A stretch of DNA of 41,899 nucleotides, from the NCBI GenBank assembly GCA_964478735.1, contig CAYZJB010000033.1, forward strand, positions 1 to 41,899, in the 5' to 3' direction. Of this stretch, positions 18,293 through 24,740 are shown piece by piece. A program made the position numbers and the translations under genes. The DNA is from CAYZJB01 sp964478735 (GTDB lineage Bacteria; CLD3; SB21). The number at the start of each line of letters is the position of its first letter. Within the stretch, counting starts at the first letter, position 1. A model generated the notes under the pieces. It saw only the letters and a list, made by a program, of their open reading frames with translations. It did not search any database and was not told where the DNA came from.

Positions 18293-18527
18293 AAAGTACG
18301 AAGTCAAGAGAAAAAGTTTTCCCGTCGCGACANNNNNNNNNNNNNNNNNNNNNNNNNNNNNNNNNNNNNNNNNNNNNNNNNNNNNNNNNNNNNNNNNNNN
18401 NNNNNNNNNNNNNNNNNNNNNNNNNNNNNNNNAAAGTCGTGAAACAAGAGAAAAAGTTTTCCCGTCGCGACAAAAGTCGTGAAACAAGAGAAAAAGTTTT
18501 CCCGTCGCGACAAAAGTCGTGAAACAA
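18293..18527. repeat. 40-bp tandem repeat (at least three copies) spanning a 100-N assembly gap
   Basis: The unit reads AAAGTCGTGAAACAAGAG then AAAAAGTTTTCCCGTCGCGA and CA. Exact copies lie at 18433-18472 and 18473-18512, with a 15-base partial copy at 18513-18527. A copy diverged in its first half lies at 18293-18332, ending where the N run begins. The copies abut without spacers, so this is a minisatellite and not a CRISPR. The gap of exactly 100 N (18333-18432) is a scaffolding placeholder, so the true copy number is unknown. Confidence 0.85.
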
Positions 18528-18613
18528 TGTTCTTTGCATTCGATAACCGATACCCCGATGCCGAAGCTATCTTTCGGAACTGTGAATGGCGTTCAAACAC
18601 CTTATGGAGCTTA

Positions 18614-18650
18614 TCCCGATGTTATCGGGACTATTCCGGCCCAGCCGGAA
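18614..18650. repeat. Twin perfect hairpins
   Basis: TCCCGAT-GTT-ATCGGGA (18614-18630) and TTCCGGC-CCA-GCCGGAA (18634-18650) each have a 7-bp perfect stem and a 3-base loop, three bases apart. They lie between the tandem repeat and the IS110 C-terminal fragment. Confidence 0.6.
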
Positions 18651-18721
18651 TGATCTCAGATATATAATGGCATCGCGTCTCCCTTCCCAATCAAGCGGAG
18701 GAGAGCTTATCGGGCTCCCAG

Positions 18722-19294
18722 TTATGCGCCGGGGCTTGAGAGACGCGGCCACTCACGTTTTTTGGTTTTGCTGAGCGTCAGGCCTTTAAAGGTTTTGAAT
18801 TCGGAATGTTCTTTGAGCATGTGATACACCACTCGGGCCATTTCTTTGGCAACGATGGTCCGGGCCACCGCTTTGGGTGATTTCCGTGCCTTGGCCTGAT
18901 AGAAGCGTTTGATTTCGGGATAATACTGAATGGCATGGACGGAAATTTCGGTGAACGCTAGTTTCAGATATTTGTTACCGTCTTTGTTTCCGGATTTGTG
19001 TTTGAGTTTTCGATTGGAGTTACTGGCGCCTGGAACCAGACGGGCGTAGGAGAAGAAGTGCTTATCATCGGGAAAGCGCTCGATGCCGTCGATCTCCAGG
19101 TAGAGTGTGAAGGCGGAGATCTTGCCGATTCCCGGTACTCTCAGCAGACGTTGAATATCGGGATTGGGCACCAGATGGGGATGCAGGGATTTTTCCAGTT
19201 GGGCGATTTGTTCACGTAACAGCGCGATCTGATCGATGAGGCAGTGAAGATGGAATTGATATTCGGGTGGTAAGGTGTTAGCCGACGTGGCCAT
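18722..19294 (-). pseudogene. IS110-family transposase, C-terminal half
   Basis: Encodes the Transposase_20 (IS116/IS110/IS902) domain: a coiled segment, the helix-hairpin-helix-like RLLRVPGIGKISAF, then SYARLVPGASNSNRKLKHKS and GNKYLKLAFTE. The Ser-containing loop there carries the catalytic serine. The natural C-terminus EWPRLSSPGA is present, but the N-terminal RuvC-like DEDD domain is absent. The first eight codons (MATSANTL) come from attC-like sequence: the fragment meets GTTAGCC at 19277-19283, so homology starts at LPPEYQ. The missing half of a similar transposase lies at 20381-20940 on the opposite strand. Confidence 0.88.
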
Positions 19295-19464
19295 TTTCTC
19301 GAAACACTGAAGCTGTAAACTACCACTGAATCAATGGATCAAAGTATTCCTGGCCGAACGTGATTCATCGTACAACACGAAAACAACGTCAACATCATCA
19401 AAGAACAGAAGTCTCAAACAAATGATAAGGCCAAGCCTAAAATATTCTGGCCATGTCGGCTAAC
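19277..19464. repeat. 188-bp segment ended by 17-bp inverted repeats
   Basis: GTTAGCCGACGTGGCCA (19277-19293) and TGGCCATGTCGGCTAAC (19448-19464) are reverse complements with one mismatch. Both contain the attC-type box GTTAGCC/GGCTAAC. No gene is seen between them. The left end is fused to the IS110 C-terminal fragment, and the right end is the R''-like box of the next palindrome. Confidence 0.6.
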
Positions 19465-19616
19465 GTGTGCAGGCACTACGCCGTGCCGTTTGGCGCTATC
19501 AACAAATCAATTTTGGCTTTGCGCCAAACGGCATGGAGCGAGCACAACTGAATCTTGAACTGAGCTTCACAATCGCCATATCAAATGAGCGAGCGTCGTA
19601 GTGCCTGCTGTTAGCC
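19458..19616. repeat. attC-like palindrome A (159 bp)
   Basis: The outer boxes are GGCTAAC (19458-19464) and GTTAGCC (19610-19616). After a short unpaired spacer, GCAGGCACTACG pairs perfectly with CGTAGTGCCTGC. An inner perfect 13-bp stem, TGCCGTTTGGCGC with GCGCCAAACGGCA, encloses the loop. It resembles long chromosomal attC sites, but no extrahelical base is evident in the arm, so it is called attC-like. On the minus strand it lies 18 bases after the SRPBCC gene stop. Confidence 0.62.
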
Positions 19617-19633
19617 GCAGTGCCGCTGGCGAA

Positions 19634-20071
19634 TCATTTTGGGTTTTCTGCTGCCTGTTTAAGGCACGATAACCACGACTGGAGTGATTGGTCTAAAGTT
19701 TTTTGCATCATTCCTTTGAGGAGCCATACGATGAATCCATCGAATGATTCTTCGGTTTTCACCATTACGGCACTGTCTTGGGGCTTGAGTTCCCAAACAT
19801 GGATTGCCTTTGCACCAAAAGCTTTTCCATTCCAACTGAGACGCTTCTCAGGAATGACCTCCTGAAGTGTTGACACAATCGAAGCACCTTGTGATCTCCA
19901 TCTGAAAACAGTGCCAGGCGAAAAGGGGCCCTCGAGTCTCGAATAAGTGATTGTTGGATTCCATAATGGCCAATGATTGATATCTGAAAGAAGATTCCAA
20001 ATTCTATGAATCGGTGCTTCAATCACGATATGATGCCGTGCGAAGGCTGGTGCATTGGTGTTGATGTCCAT
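19634..20071 (-). CDS. SRPBCC-fold protein (polyketide cyclase/START-like)
   Basis: This 145-residue protein begins, after a short leader, with HHIVIEAPIHRIWNLLSDIN, then WPLWNPTI and GTVFRWRSQGASIVSTLQEV, then the core KRLSWNGKAFG. This is the typical SRPBCC/Bet v1-like arrangement, a hydrophobic-ligand pocket capped by a C-terminal helix. The biochemical role cannot be inferred. A GGAG box lies 7 bases before ATG 20071. The gene sits between two attC-like sites, starting 42 bases from the GTTAGCC box at 20107-20113 (minus-strand reading) and ending 18 bases before palindrome A. It therefore looks like a mobile cassette read leftward. Confidence 0.8.
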   Translation of the reverse strand: MDINTNAPAFARHHIVIEAPIHRIWNLLSDINHWPLWNPTITYSRLEGPFSPGTVFRWRSQGASIVSTLQEVIPEKRLSWNGKAFGAKAIHVWELKPQDSAVMVKTEESFDGFIVWLLKGMMQKTLDQSLQSWLSCLKQAAENPK

Positions 20072-20106
20072 TAAGTTACTCCATTTAAAGAATTAAGCGG
20101 CATTGC

Positions 20107-20230
20107 GGCTAACGCTCGGCGGCTACACGACATGGCGCGAAGAGCCAACCGAATAGGTGGTAACCAACTAACTTTACCACCAGAACTAATATCTCAAAGA
20201 GCGCCATGTGCGAACGCGCCAGCGTTCGTG
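20107..20230. repeat. attC-like palindrome B (left part)
   Basis: GGCTAAC (20107-20113) opens the site. ACATGGCGC (20130-20138) pairs with GCGCCATGT (20201-20209), and AACGCT pairs with AGCGTT at the end (R'-like GTTCGTG 20224-20230). TAACGCTCGGCGGCTACACG (20110-20129) also has an exact 20-base reverse complement at 21033-21052, beyond the IS110 fragment. A further CGCGCCAGCG/CGCTGGCGCG pair (about 20216 and 20263) extends the palindrome-rich stretch. Confidence 0.5.
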
Positions 20231-20289
20231 TAAACTATCTATCTAAGTACTCACGCTTCCGCTGGCGCGGAAGCGAACGTGTAAGCCGC

Positions 20290-20380
20290 ATGATATTTAC
20301 AAAAAGTACCTCCCGATTCTGGTCGATCTGAATTATTTTCAGATGAACTTATATCCAAACCTAAAACCAGGAGGTGTATC
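20290..20380 (+). ncRNA. Possible IS110 left-end noncoding region (bridge-RNA candidate)
   Basis: About 90 bases between the palindrome-rich stretch and the transposase start contain the perfect hairpin ATCTGAA-TTATT-TTCAGAT (20326-20344). In the IS110 branch, the element's left-end noncoding region encodes a structured bridge RNA upstream of the transposase. The position fits, but no target- or donor-binding loops could be defined by eye. Confidence 0.3.
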
Positions 20381-21004
20381 ATGTTTTACTCAGGTATCGA
20401 TTTACATAAGGACATATCCTGGATCACGACCATTGATGAGAACGGCGTCGTGGTCCAGCAGGTCAAATTACCCAATGATCCGGTTTATATCCTGAACCAT
20501 TTTCAAGGACTCAGCGGCCATCATAAAGCTGTCGTGGAATCCACCAGTAACTGGTATTGGCTTAGCGATCTGCTTCGTGAAAACGGTATTGAATTCGTTC
20601 TCGCGCATGCTAAATATGTCAAAGCGATCAGCTATGCCAAAGTCAAAACCGACAAAGTCGATTCGCTGACGCTCGCTCAACTGTTGCGTATGAACCTGAT
20701 CCCTGCGGCTCATCAAATCTCTCCCGCGTTGAGGGGTTTGCGCGACCTGATGCGTACCCGTCTAAATTTGGTGCATAAAAAAACCAGTTGCATCAACAGT
20801 ATCCATCGGCTCTTCGAAAAATTCAATCTTACGTTGGACGACTCCACCGATATCAAGACCCTGCAAGATCCTGACATTCTCAAAGATATCATGCGGCTTA
20901 CACGTCCGCTGCGCGAGCGCTTTTTGGAGTCCCCACAGGCTACATTATTGTGTGCCCTCGCTTCGCCAGTAGCTCGCTCACGATTTGAGTATGTTCTTAA
21001 TTAA
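20381..21004 (+). pseudogene. IS110-family transposase, N-terminal half
   Basis: A strong AGGAGGT lies 5-6 bases before ATG 20381. The protein has the RuvC-like DEDD domain of IS110 transposases: Asp in FYSGIDLHKD, Glu in AVVESTSNWYW, and the two Asp residues in KTDKVDSLTLAQLL. The conserved RDLMRTRLNLVHKKTSCINS helix follows. Homology fades after about residue 185 (RPLRERFLES). The last 20 or so residues are encoded by sequence that pairs with downstream attC-like arms, so the frame runs out of the element. The C-terminal serine domain is absent. A compatible C-terminal half lies 1.1 kb away on the other strand, suggesting an inversion through the middle of one element, or two partial copies. 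Confidence 0.88.
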
Positions 21005-21055
21005 CTTTAATTTTCTCGCGTGCGAGCTACTGCGTGTAGCCGCCGAGCGTTATGT
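20968..21055. repeat. attC-like right arm B (R' GTTATGT)
   Basis: AGTAGCTCGC (20968-20977) pairs exactly with GCGAGCTACT (21022-21031). Immediately after comes CGTGTAGCCGCCGAGCGTTA (21033-21052), the exact reverse complement of 20110-20129, ending in the R'-like box GTTATGT (21049-21055). Together with 20107-20129 it forms one attC-like site, with the IS110 N-terminal fragment in its interior. Confidence 0.58.
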
Positions 21056-21133
21056 GAGATGACCGCGCGCCATTTCCATGCTTGCCCAACAGAATCGAGT
21101 TGAATAACTTTAAGAAAAACCAAGGATGTAATT

Positions 21134-21313
21134 GTGGATACACTCAAGAACGACATCATAGACGCGATCAATAAACTCCCCGAGTCGGCTACGATCGATG
21201 AAATCATGTATCGGCTCTACGTAATCGACAAAATCCGTAAGGGTAAGGAAGCCGTGAAAAGAGGCGAGACCGTTTCGGTCGAAGAGATCAAAAAAGAGAT
21301 GGAAGCATGGTAA
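21134..21313 (+). CDS. Antitoxin of a ParE/RelE-type toxin-antitoxin pair
   Basis: This 59-residue protein starts at GTG 21134, with AAGGA about 8 bases upstream. It reads VDTLKNDIIDAINKLPE, then ATIDEIMYRLYVIDKI, and ends in a charged tail with KRGETVSVEEIKKEM. This layout is typical of the short helical antitoxins found directly upstream of ParE-like toxins. The stop overlaps the toxin start (ATGGTAA), so the two are translationally coupled. The gene begins 78 bases after the R'-like box GTTATGT, as a cassette gene would. It is expected to bind the toxin and autoregulate the operon. Confidence 0.8.
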   Translation: MDTLKNDIIDAINKLPESATIDEIMYRLYVIDKIRKGKEAVKRGETVSVEEIKKEMEAW

Positions 21314-21609
21314 AATGGTCCATCCCAGCCAAATTAGATCTCAAGCGCATCTACGATTACATAGCTCAAGACTCGACATTTTACGCGAGAAAGGTAGCCG
21401 ACGAAATACTGGACAAGTCAGTCGACTTGTTGGAGTTTCCGGAGATCGGGAGGAAGGTGCCTGAAGTTGATGAATCCAATATCCGTGAAGTGTTTGTCTA
21501 TTCTTATCGTCTGATATATGAATTGGATGGAAGAAACATTCACATTCTGGCCGTCATTCACTGCAAAAGGGATTTGACAGCGATCGATTTAAACAAGCCT
21601 CGTGAATAA
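21307..21609 (+). CDS. ParE/RelE-superfamily toxin
   Basis: This 100-residue protein has the family pattern WSIPAKLDLKRIYDYIAQDS at the N-terminus, EFPEIGRKVPE in the middle, and REVFVYSYRLIYELDGRNIH then ILAVIHCKRD at the C-terminus. The RLIY and VIHCKRDL segments are characteristic of ParE-like gyrase inhibitors, whereas RelE-like ribosome-dependent nucleases share the fold, so the target is uncertain. The start overlaps the antitoxin stop by 7 bases. Toxin-antitoxin pairs commonly stabilise cassette arrays, which fits the attC-like sites on either side. Confidence 0.9.
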   Translation: MVKWSIPAKLDLKRIYDYIAQDSTFYARKVADEILDKSVDLLEFPEIGRKVPEVDESNIREVFVYSYRLIYELDGRNIHILAVIHCKRDLTAIDLNKPRE

Positions 21610-22057
21610 GTAGCCGACTCAGGGAGTAAACGCTAAGGTAGCCGCAGTCACAATCGCATATCACGCCGTCAGACATTCCGCGTGACGCATTGGAGTTGCA
21701 GAGATTTAGGATCGTGTTATGAATCGTATACAGTTTTCTTCTGATTTTGTTTTGCCGACGGAGGCATGCGTTCGTCGTGCTGGCGCGGCCTTCGCCCTTG
21801 CTGCGCGCCGATGTCTGCCGGCAGGACGTTATGCGATATGCACCGGTTTACAAAGGGTCGGAAGTTTCAGCTATCTCGAATCGATCGGCGGGGATGGATT
21901 CGATTTCGTCAGTCACGTCTTTCGAAGGAATGATTGAGAGTTGATACGGCACCGTACAGCATCTCTGCGCTTTCACTGGGCGTATGTAACTGAAATGACA
22001 GGGGATCGCCGGATAGCCCTCGGGTTTTGCATCTTGTTACGCTCCTGACTTTTTCCT
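21610..22057. other. Gene-free stretch between the toxin gene and the queuosine transporter
   Basis: No gene is supported. It contains attC-like palindrome C (21653-21837). A small hairpin TACG-GCAC-CGTA around 21950 lies closer to the transporter gene. No preQ1-riboswitch pattern could be recognised before the transporter. Confidence 0.5.
21653..21837. repeat. attC-like palindrome C (185 bp)
   Basis: ATCGCATA (21653-21660) pairs with TATGCGAT (21830-21837). After a partly unpaired spacer, GCCGTCAGACAT (21665-21676) pairs with ATGTCTGCCGGC (21811-21822), 11 of 12. The right end has the R'-like box GTTATGC (21828-21834); the left box lacks a clear AAC. The site lies about 44 bases after the toxin stop and would close the toxin-antitoxin cassette. 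Confidence 0.5.
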
Positions 22058-22756
22058 ATGTTGCCCGACGTTATGGACAGACTTCAAAAGCTGTACGCCG
22101 TGCTCTTCGGCGTTTTTCTGACCGGACTCATTCTGGCCGAAATTACGGGAAGTAAACTGATCCAGTTGTCGGTGACCGAAACGTGGGTCTTTACGATGAC
22201 GATGGGGGTGATCCCGTTTCCCCTGACGTTCATCGTGACGGATCTGATCAACGAGTATTTCGGCAAACCCGGCATCCGGTTCGTGACGGTCGTCGGAATG
22301 ATCATGATCGCGCTCGCGTACGTCATCCTGGCGATCGATATGGCGATACCCGCCGCTGCGATCTCGCCGGTCATGGACGAACAGTTCAACTCCGTCTTCG
22401 GACAATCCAACCGCATCATTCTCGGTTCGTTGACCGCGTACTTGATCGGACAACTGATCGACATTCAGATTTTTCACTGGATCCGAAAGAAAACGCACGC
22501 GCGGCTGCTGTGGCTGCGGGCGACCGGCTCGACGTTCGCCTCTCAGTTCGTGGATTCTTTTGTCGTTCTTTTTATCGCGTTTTACGGTACGATTCCGACC
22601 GGTACGATCTTGAATATCGGCGTGACCAATTATGTCTATAAATTCTGTCTCGCGATCCTGATCACGCCGTTGATCTATCTGGCCCATTTTGCGATCGACC
22701 GGTACCTGGGACGCGCCGATGCCAATACGTTGATCACTCATGCGGAGGAAATGTGA
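22058..22756 (+). CDS. yhhQ: Queuosine precursor transporter (YhhQ/VUT family)
   Basis: This 232-residue inner-membrane protein has six hydrophobic segments. The family signatures LAEITGSKLIQL, FPLTFIVTDLINEYFG and STFASQFVDSFVVLFIAF are all present. YhhQ-type transporters import preQ0/preQ1 for tRNA queuosine modification. QueA, a later enzyme of that pathway, is encoded at 26.5 kb. ATG 22058 gives MLPDVMDRLQ; ATG 22073 is equally plausible. The Nudix gene follows with a TGATG overlap and a good GGAGG ribosome-binding site inside this gene's end, so the two form an operon. Confidence 0.88.
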   Translation: MLPDVMDRLQKLYAVLFGVFLTGLILAEITGSKLIQLSVTETWVFTMTMGVIPFPLTFIVTDLINEYFGKPGIRFVTVVGMIMIALAYVILAIDMAIPAAAISPVMDEQFNSVFGQSNRIILGSLTAYLIGQLIDIQIFHWIRKKTHARLLWLRATGSTFASQFVDSFVVLFIAFYGTIPTGTILNIGVTNYVYKFCLAILITPLIYLAHFAIDRYLGRADANTLITHAEEM

Positions 22757-23223
22757 TGGCGGAAGCAGTGATTCGTGTGGTCGATTGTCACGTGTTTTAC
22801 AGGACCGAAGAAGGCCCGGTGTACCTGCTCCTCCGACGCGCCAAAGACGCCATGTATCCCGATTCCTGGCGCATGGTCGGAGGCAAGATCGAGCCCGGGG
22901 AAAAAGCTTACGAAACGGCATACCGGGAATTGCAGGAAGAAACGGGCTTACACGCCCATAAACTGTGGGCCGTTCCGTTTACCAACGCGTTCTATGAAGC
23001 GACGCACGACCGGATCAATTTGATTCCCGTTTTCGCGGTGGAAGTTTTATCGCAGGACGTCCGGCTGTCGAAAGAGCATCAGTCCTTCGAATGGATGACT
23101 TACGAAGAAGCGGTCCGTGCGCTGCCCTGGCCCGCGCAGCGGAAAGGGCTGCGGATCGTCGAGGAATTTATCGTACGCGGGGCAACGGTGAGCCATTTTG
23201 TCGAAATTGAGTTGCCGTTATAA
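22756..23223 (+). CDS. Nudix hydrolase (NudB-like)
   Basis: This 155-residue protein carries the complete Nudix box: GGKIEPGEKAYETAYRELQE followed by ETGL, matching Gx5Ex7REUxEExGU. The overall shape (VIRVVDCHVFYRTEEGPVYL start, KEHQSFEWMTYEEA near the end) recalls the NudB/dihydroneopterin triphosphate pyrophosphatase group. Dihydroneopterin or deazapurine-pathway chemistry would fit the adjacent queuosine transporter, but that link is inference. ATG 22756 overlaps the upstream TGA, with GCGGAGGAA placed before it. It is convergent with the ABC permease operon. Confidence 0.88.
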   Translation: MAEAVIRVVDCHVFYRTEEGPVYLLLRRAKDAMYPDSWRMVGGKIEPGEKAYETAYRELQEETGLHAHKLWAVPFTNAFYEATHDRINLIPVFAVEVLSQDVRLSKEHQSFEWMTYEEAVRALPWPAQRKGLRIVEEFIVRGATVSHFVEIELPL

Positions 23224-23227
23224 TAAA

Positions 23228-23262
23228 GTAGACGATTGAAAAAAGTTGACCTAATCGTCCAC
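23228..23262. terminator. Possible hairpin terminator between convergent genes
   Basis: GACGATT (23231-23237) pairs with AATCGTC (23253-23259), flanked by GT/AC and followed by an A-rich run. It lies just after the Nudix stop. The loop is 15 bases, longer than usual. On the minus strand the run becomes T-rich only on the approach side, so activity is uncertain. Confidence 0.35.
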
Positions 23263-23367
23263 CGAAAAAAATGTGAATCGGTGCTCGAAGACCCGCGGTA
23301 ACGCTAAATTCACTTACAGGTTGTTGAAAAAGCGCCGCCTCGAACTCCGGCCGTCGCTTAAAGCAAT

Positions 23368-24738
23368 TCAGAGCAGCTTCTGCAATCTCGGATCGAGCGC
23401 GTCCCGCAAACCGTCGCCGATGATATTGAACGCGATGACCGTCATGGCGATGGCCAGTCCCGGAAACGTACTGATCCACCACGCTTGTAACAGCACGTGA
23501 CGCCCTTCGTCGATCATGTTGCCCCACGTCGGCGTGGGGGGATGAACACCCAGACCGAGGAAACTCAAACCCGCTTCGATCAGGATCATTCCACCCAAGC
23601 GAAGCGTCGCGGCAACCAGAATCGGCGCCATCGCGTTGGGCAGTAGGTGTCGCGTGATCAGGCGCCAGGGTCCCAGACCGCTCGCTCGTGCCGCGAGTAC
23701 AAATTCCTGCTCACGCAGAGACAAAATTTGTCCCCTTGTTAAACGCGCCACGCCCATCCAGCTTGTCAGACCGAGCACGACGATCATCAGGATCAACGAC
23801 TCCCCGAACAACGCCATGACGAGGAGAACGAGAAACAGGCTGGGAAATGACATGGCCAGATCGACTCCACGCATCAGGACGGAATCGATGAGTCCGCCGT
23901 AGTAACCGGCGACCGCTCCGATCGATACGCCGAGACCGACGGCCAGTACCACCGCCAGGAAACCGACGCTGAGCGAAATGCGCGAGCCGAAGATCATCCG
24001 GCTCAGAATGTCGCGGCCGAATTGGTCCGTACCGAGCCAGTGCGTGCGGGTGCCGGCCGATATAGACTCCGAAAGCGTATCGATCCTCGACCCGTTATCG
24101 TATTCGATACGACCGTCGTTTAACGGCCGCCACGAGCGCACAAAACGGATCGGCGGCGTCGGATACAGCAGCCGGTGATTGACCCGAATGAGCGCATTCA
24201 CGGCAAGGATGTCGATGCCGTCTCCATCGCGCTGCGGTAAGAATTGTCCGGCGGTCGCCGGAAGTTGCACATAAGGGATACGCGTTCCCGGCGGTTGGAG
24301 GCGTGTGACAAGCGGGTCCTGCTGAAAAAGCGGATCGTACGGCGCAATCAGGGGACAGAGCAACGCCGTCAGGACGAACCCGGCCAGTAACAAAAGTGCC
24401 ACGACCGCAAGGCGATTGGCGGCATATTGCCGCCGCATGTCCCGCCAGGGTGAACGCGACGGCTTTCCGGCGGCCCGCGAAAGGATCATCCACACGAATA
24501 TCGGTATCGCCGTCAGTACGACGCTCGCAATCCAGTTATCGATCAAATCGGAGTTGAAGATCCGTACACCGTCCGATGGAGCCAATACGAATACGGCCAG
24601 CGTCAGTATCAAAGATAACCAGCCGTCCGAAAACAGCGGCCATCGGTAGACGACAAGCGTCAGGGCGATCACGAACAGTGCAACGGCCGGCATTATGATG
24701 ATCGGCCGTCGTCCACGAAATGGTAAGAGTTTGGGCAT
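23368..24738 (-). CDS. ABC transporter permease, DppC/OppC type
   Basis: This 456-residue inner-membrane permease begins with three or four extra hydrophobic segments (residues 1-95). The OppC-type N-terminal region follows (RRQYAANRLAVVALLLLAGF, LIAPYDP), then an extracytoplasmic insert of about 90 residues, then the BPD_transp_1 core. The ATPase-contacting EAA loop reads ARASGLGPWRLITRHLLPNA. The C-terminus GDGLRDALDPRLQKLL is the standard DppC ending. The substrate class is oligopeptides or similar solutes. No DppB, ATPase or binding protein is adjacent, which is unusual. ATG 24738 begins two bases after the NYN gene stop, so it is the third gene of a coupled operon; ATG 24774 would overlap that gene. 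Confidence 0.9.
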   Translation of the reverse strand: MPKLLPFRGRRPIIIMPAVALFVIALTLVVYRWPLFSDGWLSLILTLAVFVLAPSDGVRIFNSDLIDNWIASVVLTAIPIFVWMILSRAAGKPSRSPWRDMRRQYAANRLAVVALLLLAGFVLTALLCPLIAPYDPLFQQDPLVTRLQPPGTRIPYVQLPATAGQFLPQRDGDGIDILAVNALIRVNHRLLYPTPPIRFVRSWRPLNDGRIEYDNGSRIDTLSESISAGTRTHWLGTDQFGRDILSRMIFGSRISLSVGFLAVVLAVGLGVSIGAVAGYYGGLIDSVLMRGVDLAMSFPSLFLVLLVMALFGESLILMIVVLGLTSWMGVARLTRGQILSLREQEFVLAARASGLGPWRLITRHLLPNAMAPILVAATLRLGGMILIEAGLSFLGLGVHPPTPTWGNMIDEGRHVLLQAWWISTFPGLAIAMTVIAFNIIGDGLRDALDPRLQKLL

Positions 24739-24740
24739 GA

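Larger units (their letters stand above)
18041..18721. other. Gene-free variable stretch with assembly gap, tandem repeats and hairpins
   Basis: No supportable gene. The stretch holds CGGCGCATAAC at 18274-18284, whose exact reverse complement GTTATGCGCCG lies at 18721-18731. It also holds a 40-bp tandem repeat broken by 100 N, and two adjacent hairpins at 18614-18650. Confidence 0.5.

Noticed and set aside
18041..18300. Open frame ending GERLADYGA before a GCATAAC box, as a possible cassette gene
   Set aside because: It has no convincing start or ribosome-binding site, and no family is recognised.
18293..18527. Possible CRISPR array from repeated 40-bp units
   Set aside because: The copies are directly adjacent with no spacers between them, and no cas gene is present. 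It is a tandem repeat.
21719..21937. Short plus frames of 65-72 codons after the toxin gene
   Set aside because: They overlap palindrome C, have composition unlike the neighbouring genes, and lack a ribosome-binding site.
21940..22057. preQ1 riboswitch before the queuosine transporter
   Set aside because: No preQ1-I or preQ1-II consensus (H-type pseudoknot with an A-rich tail) could be recognised.
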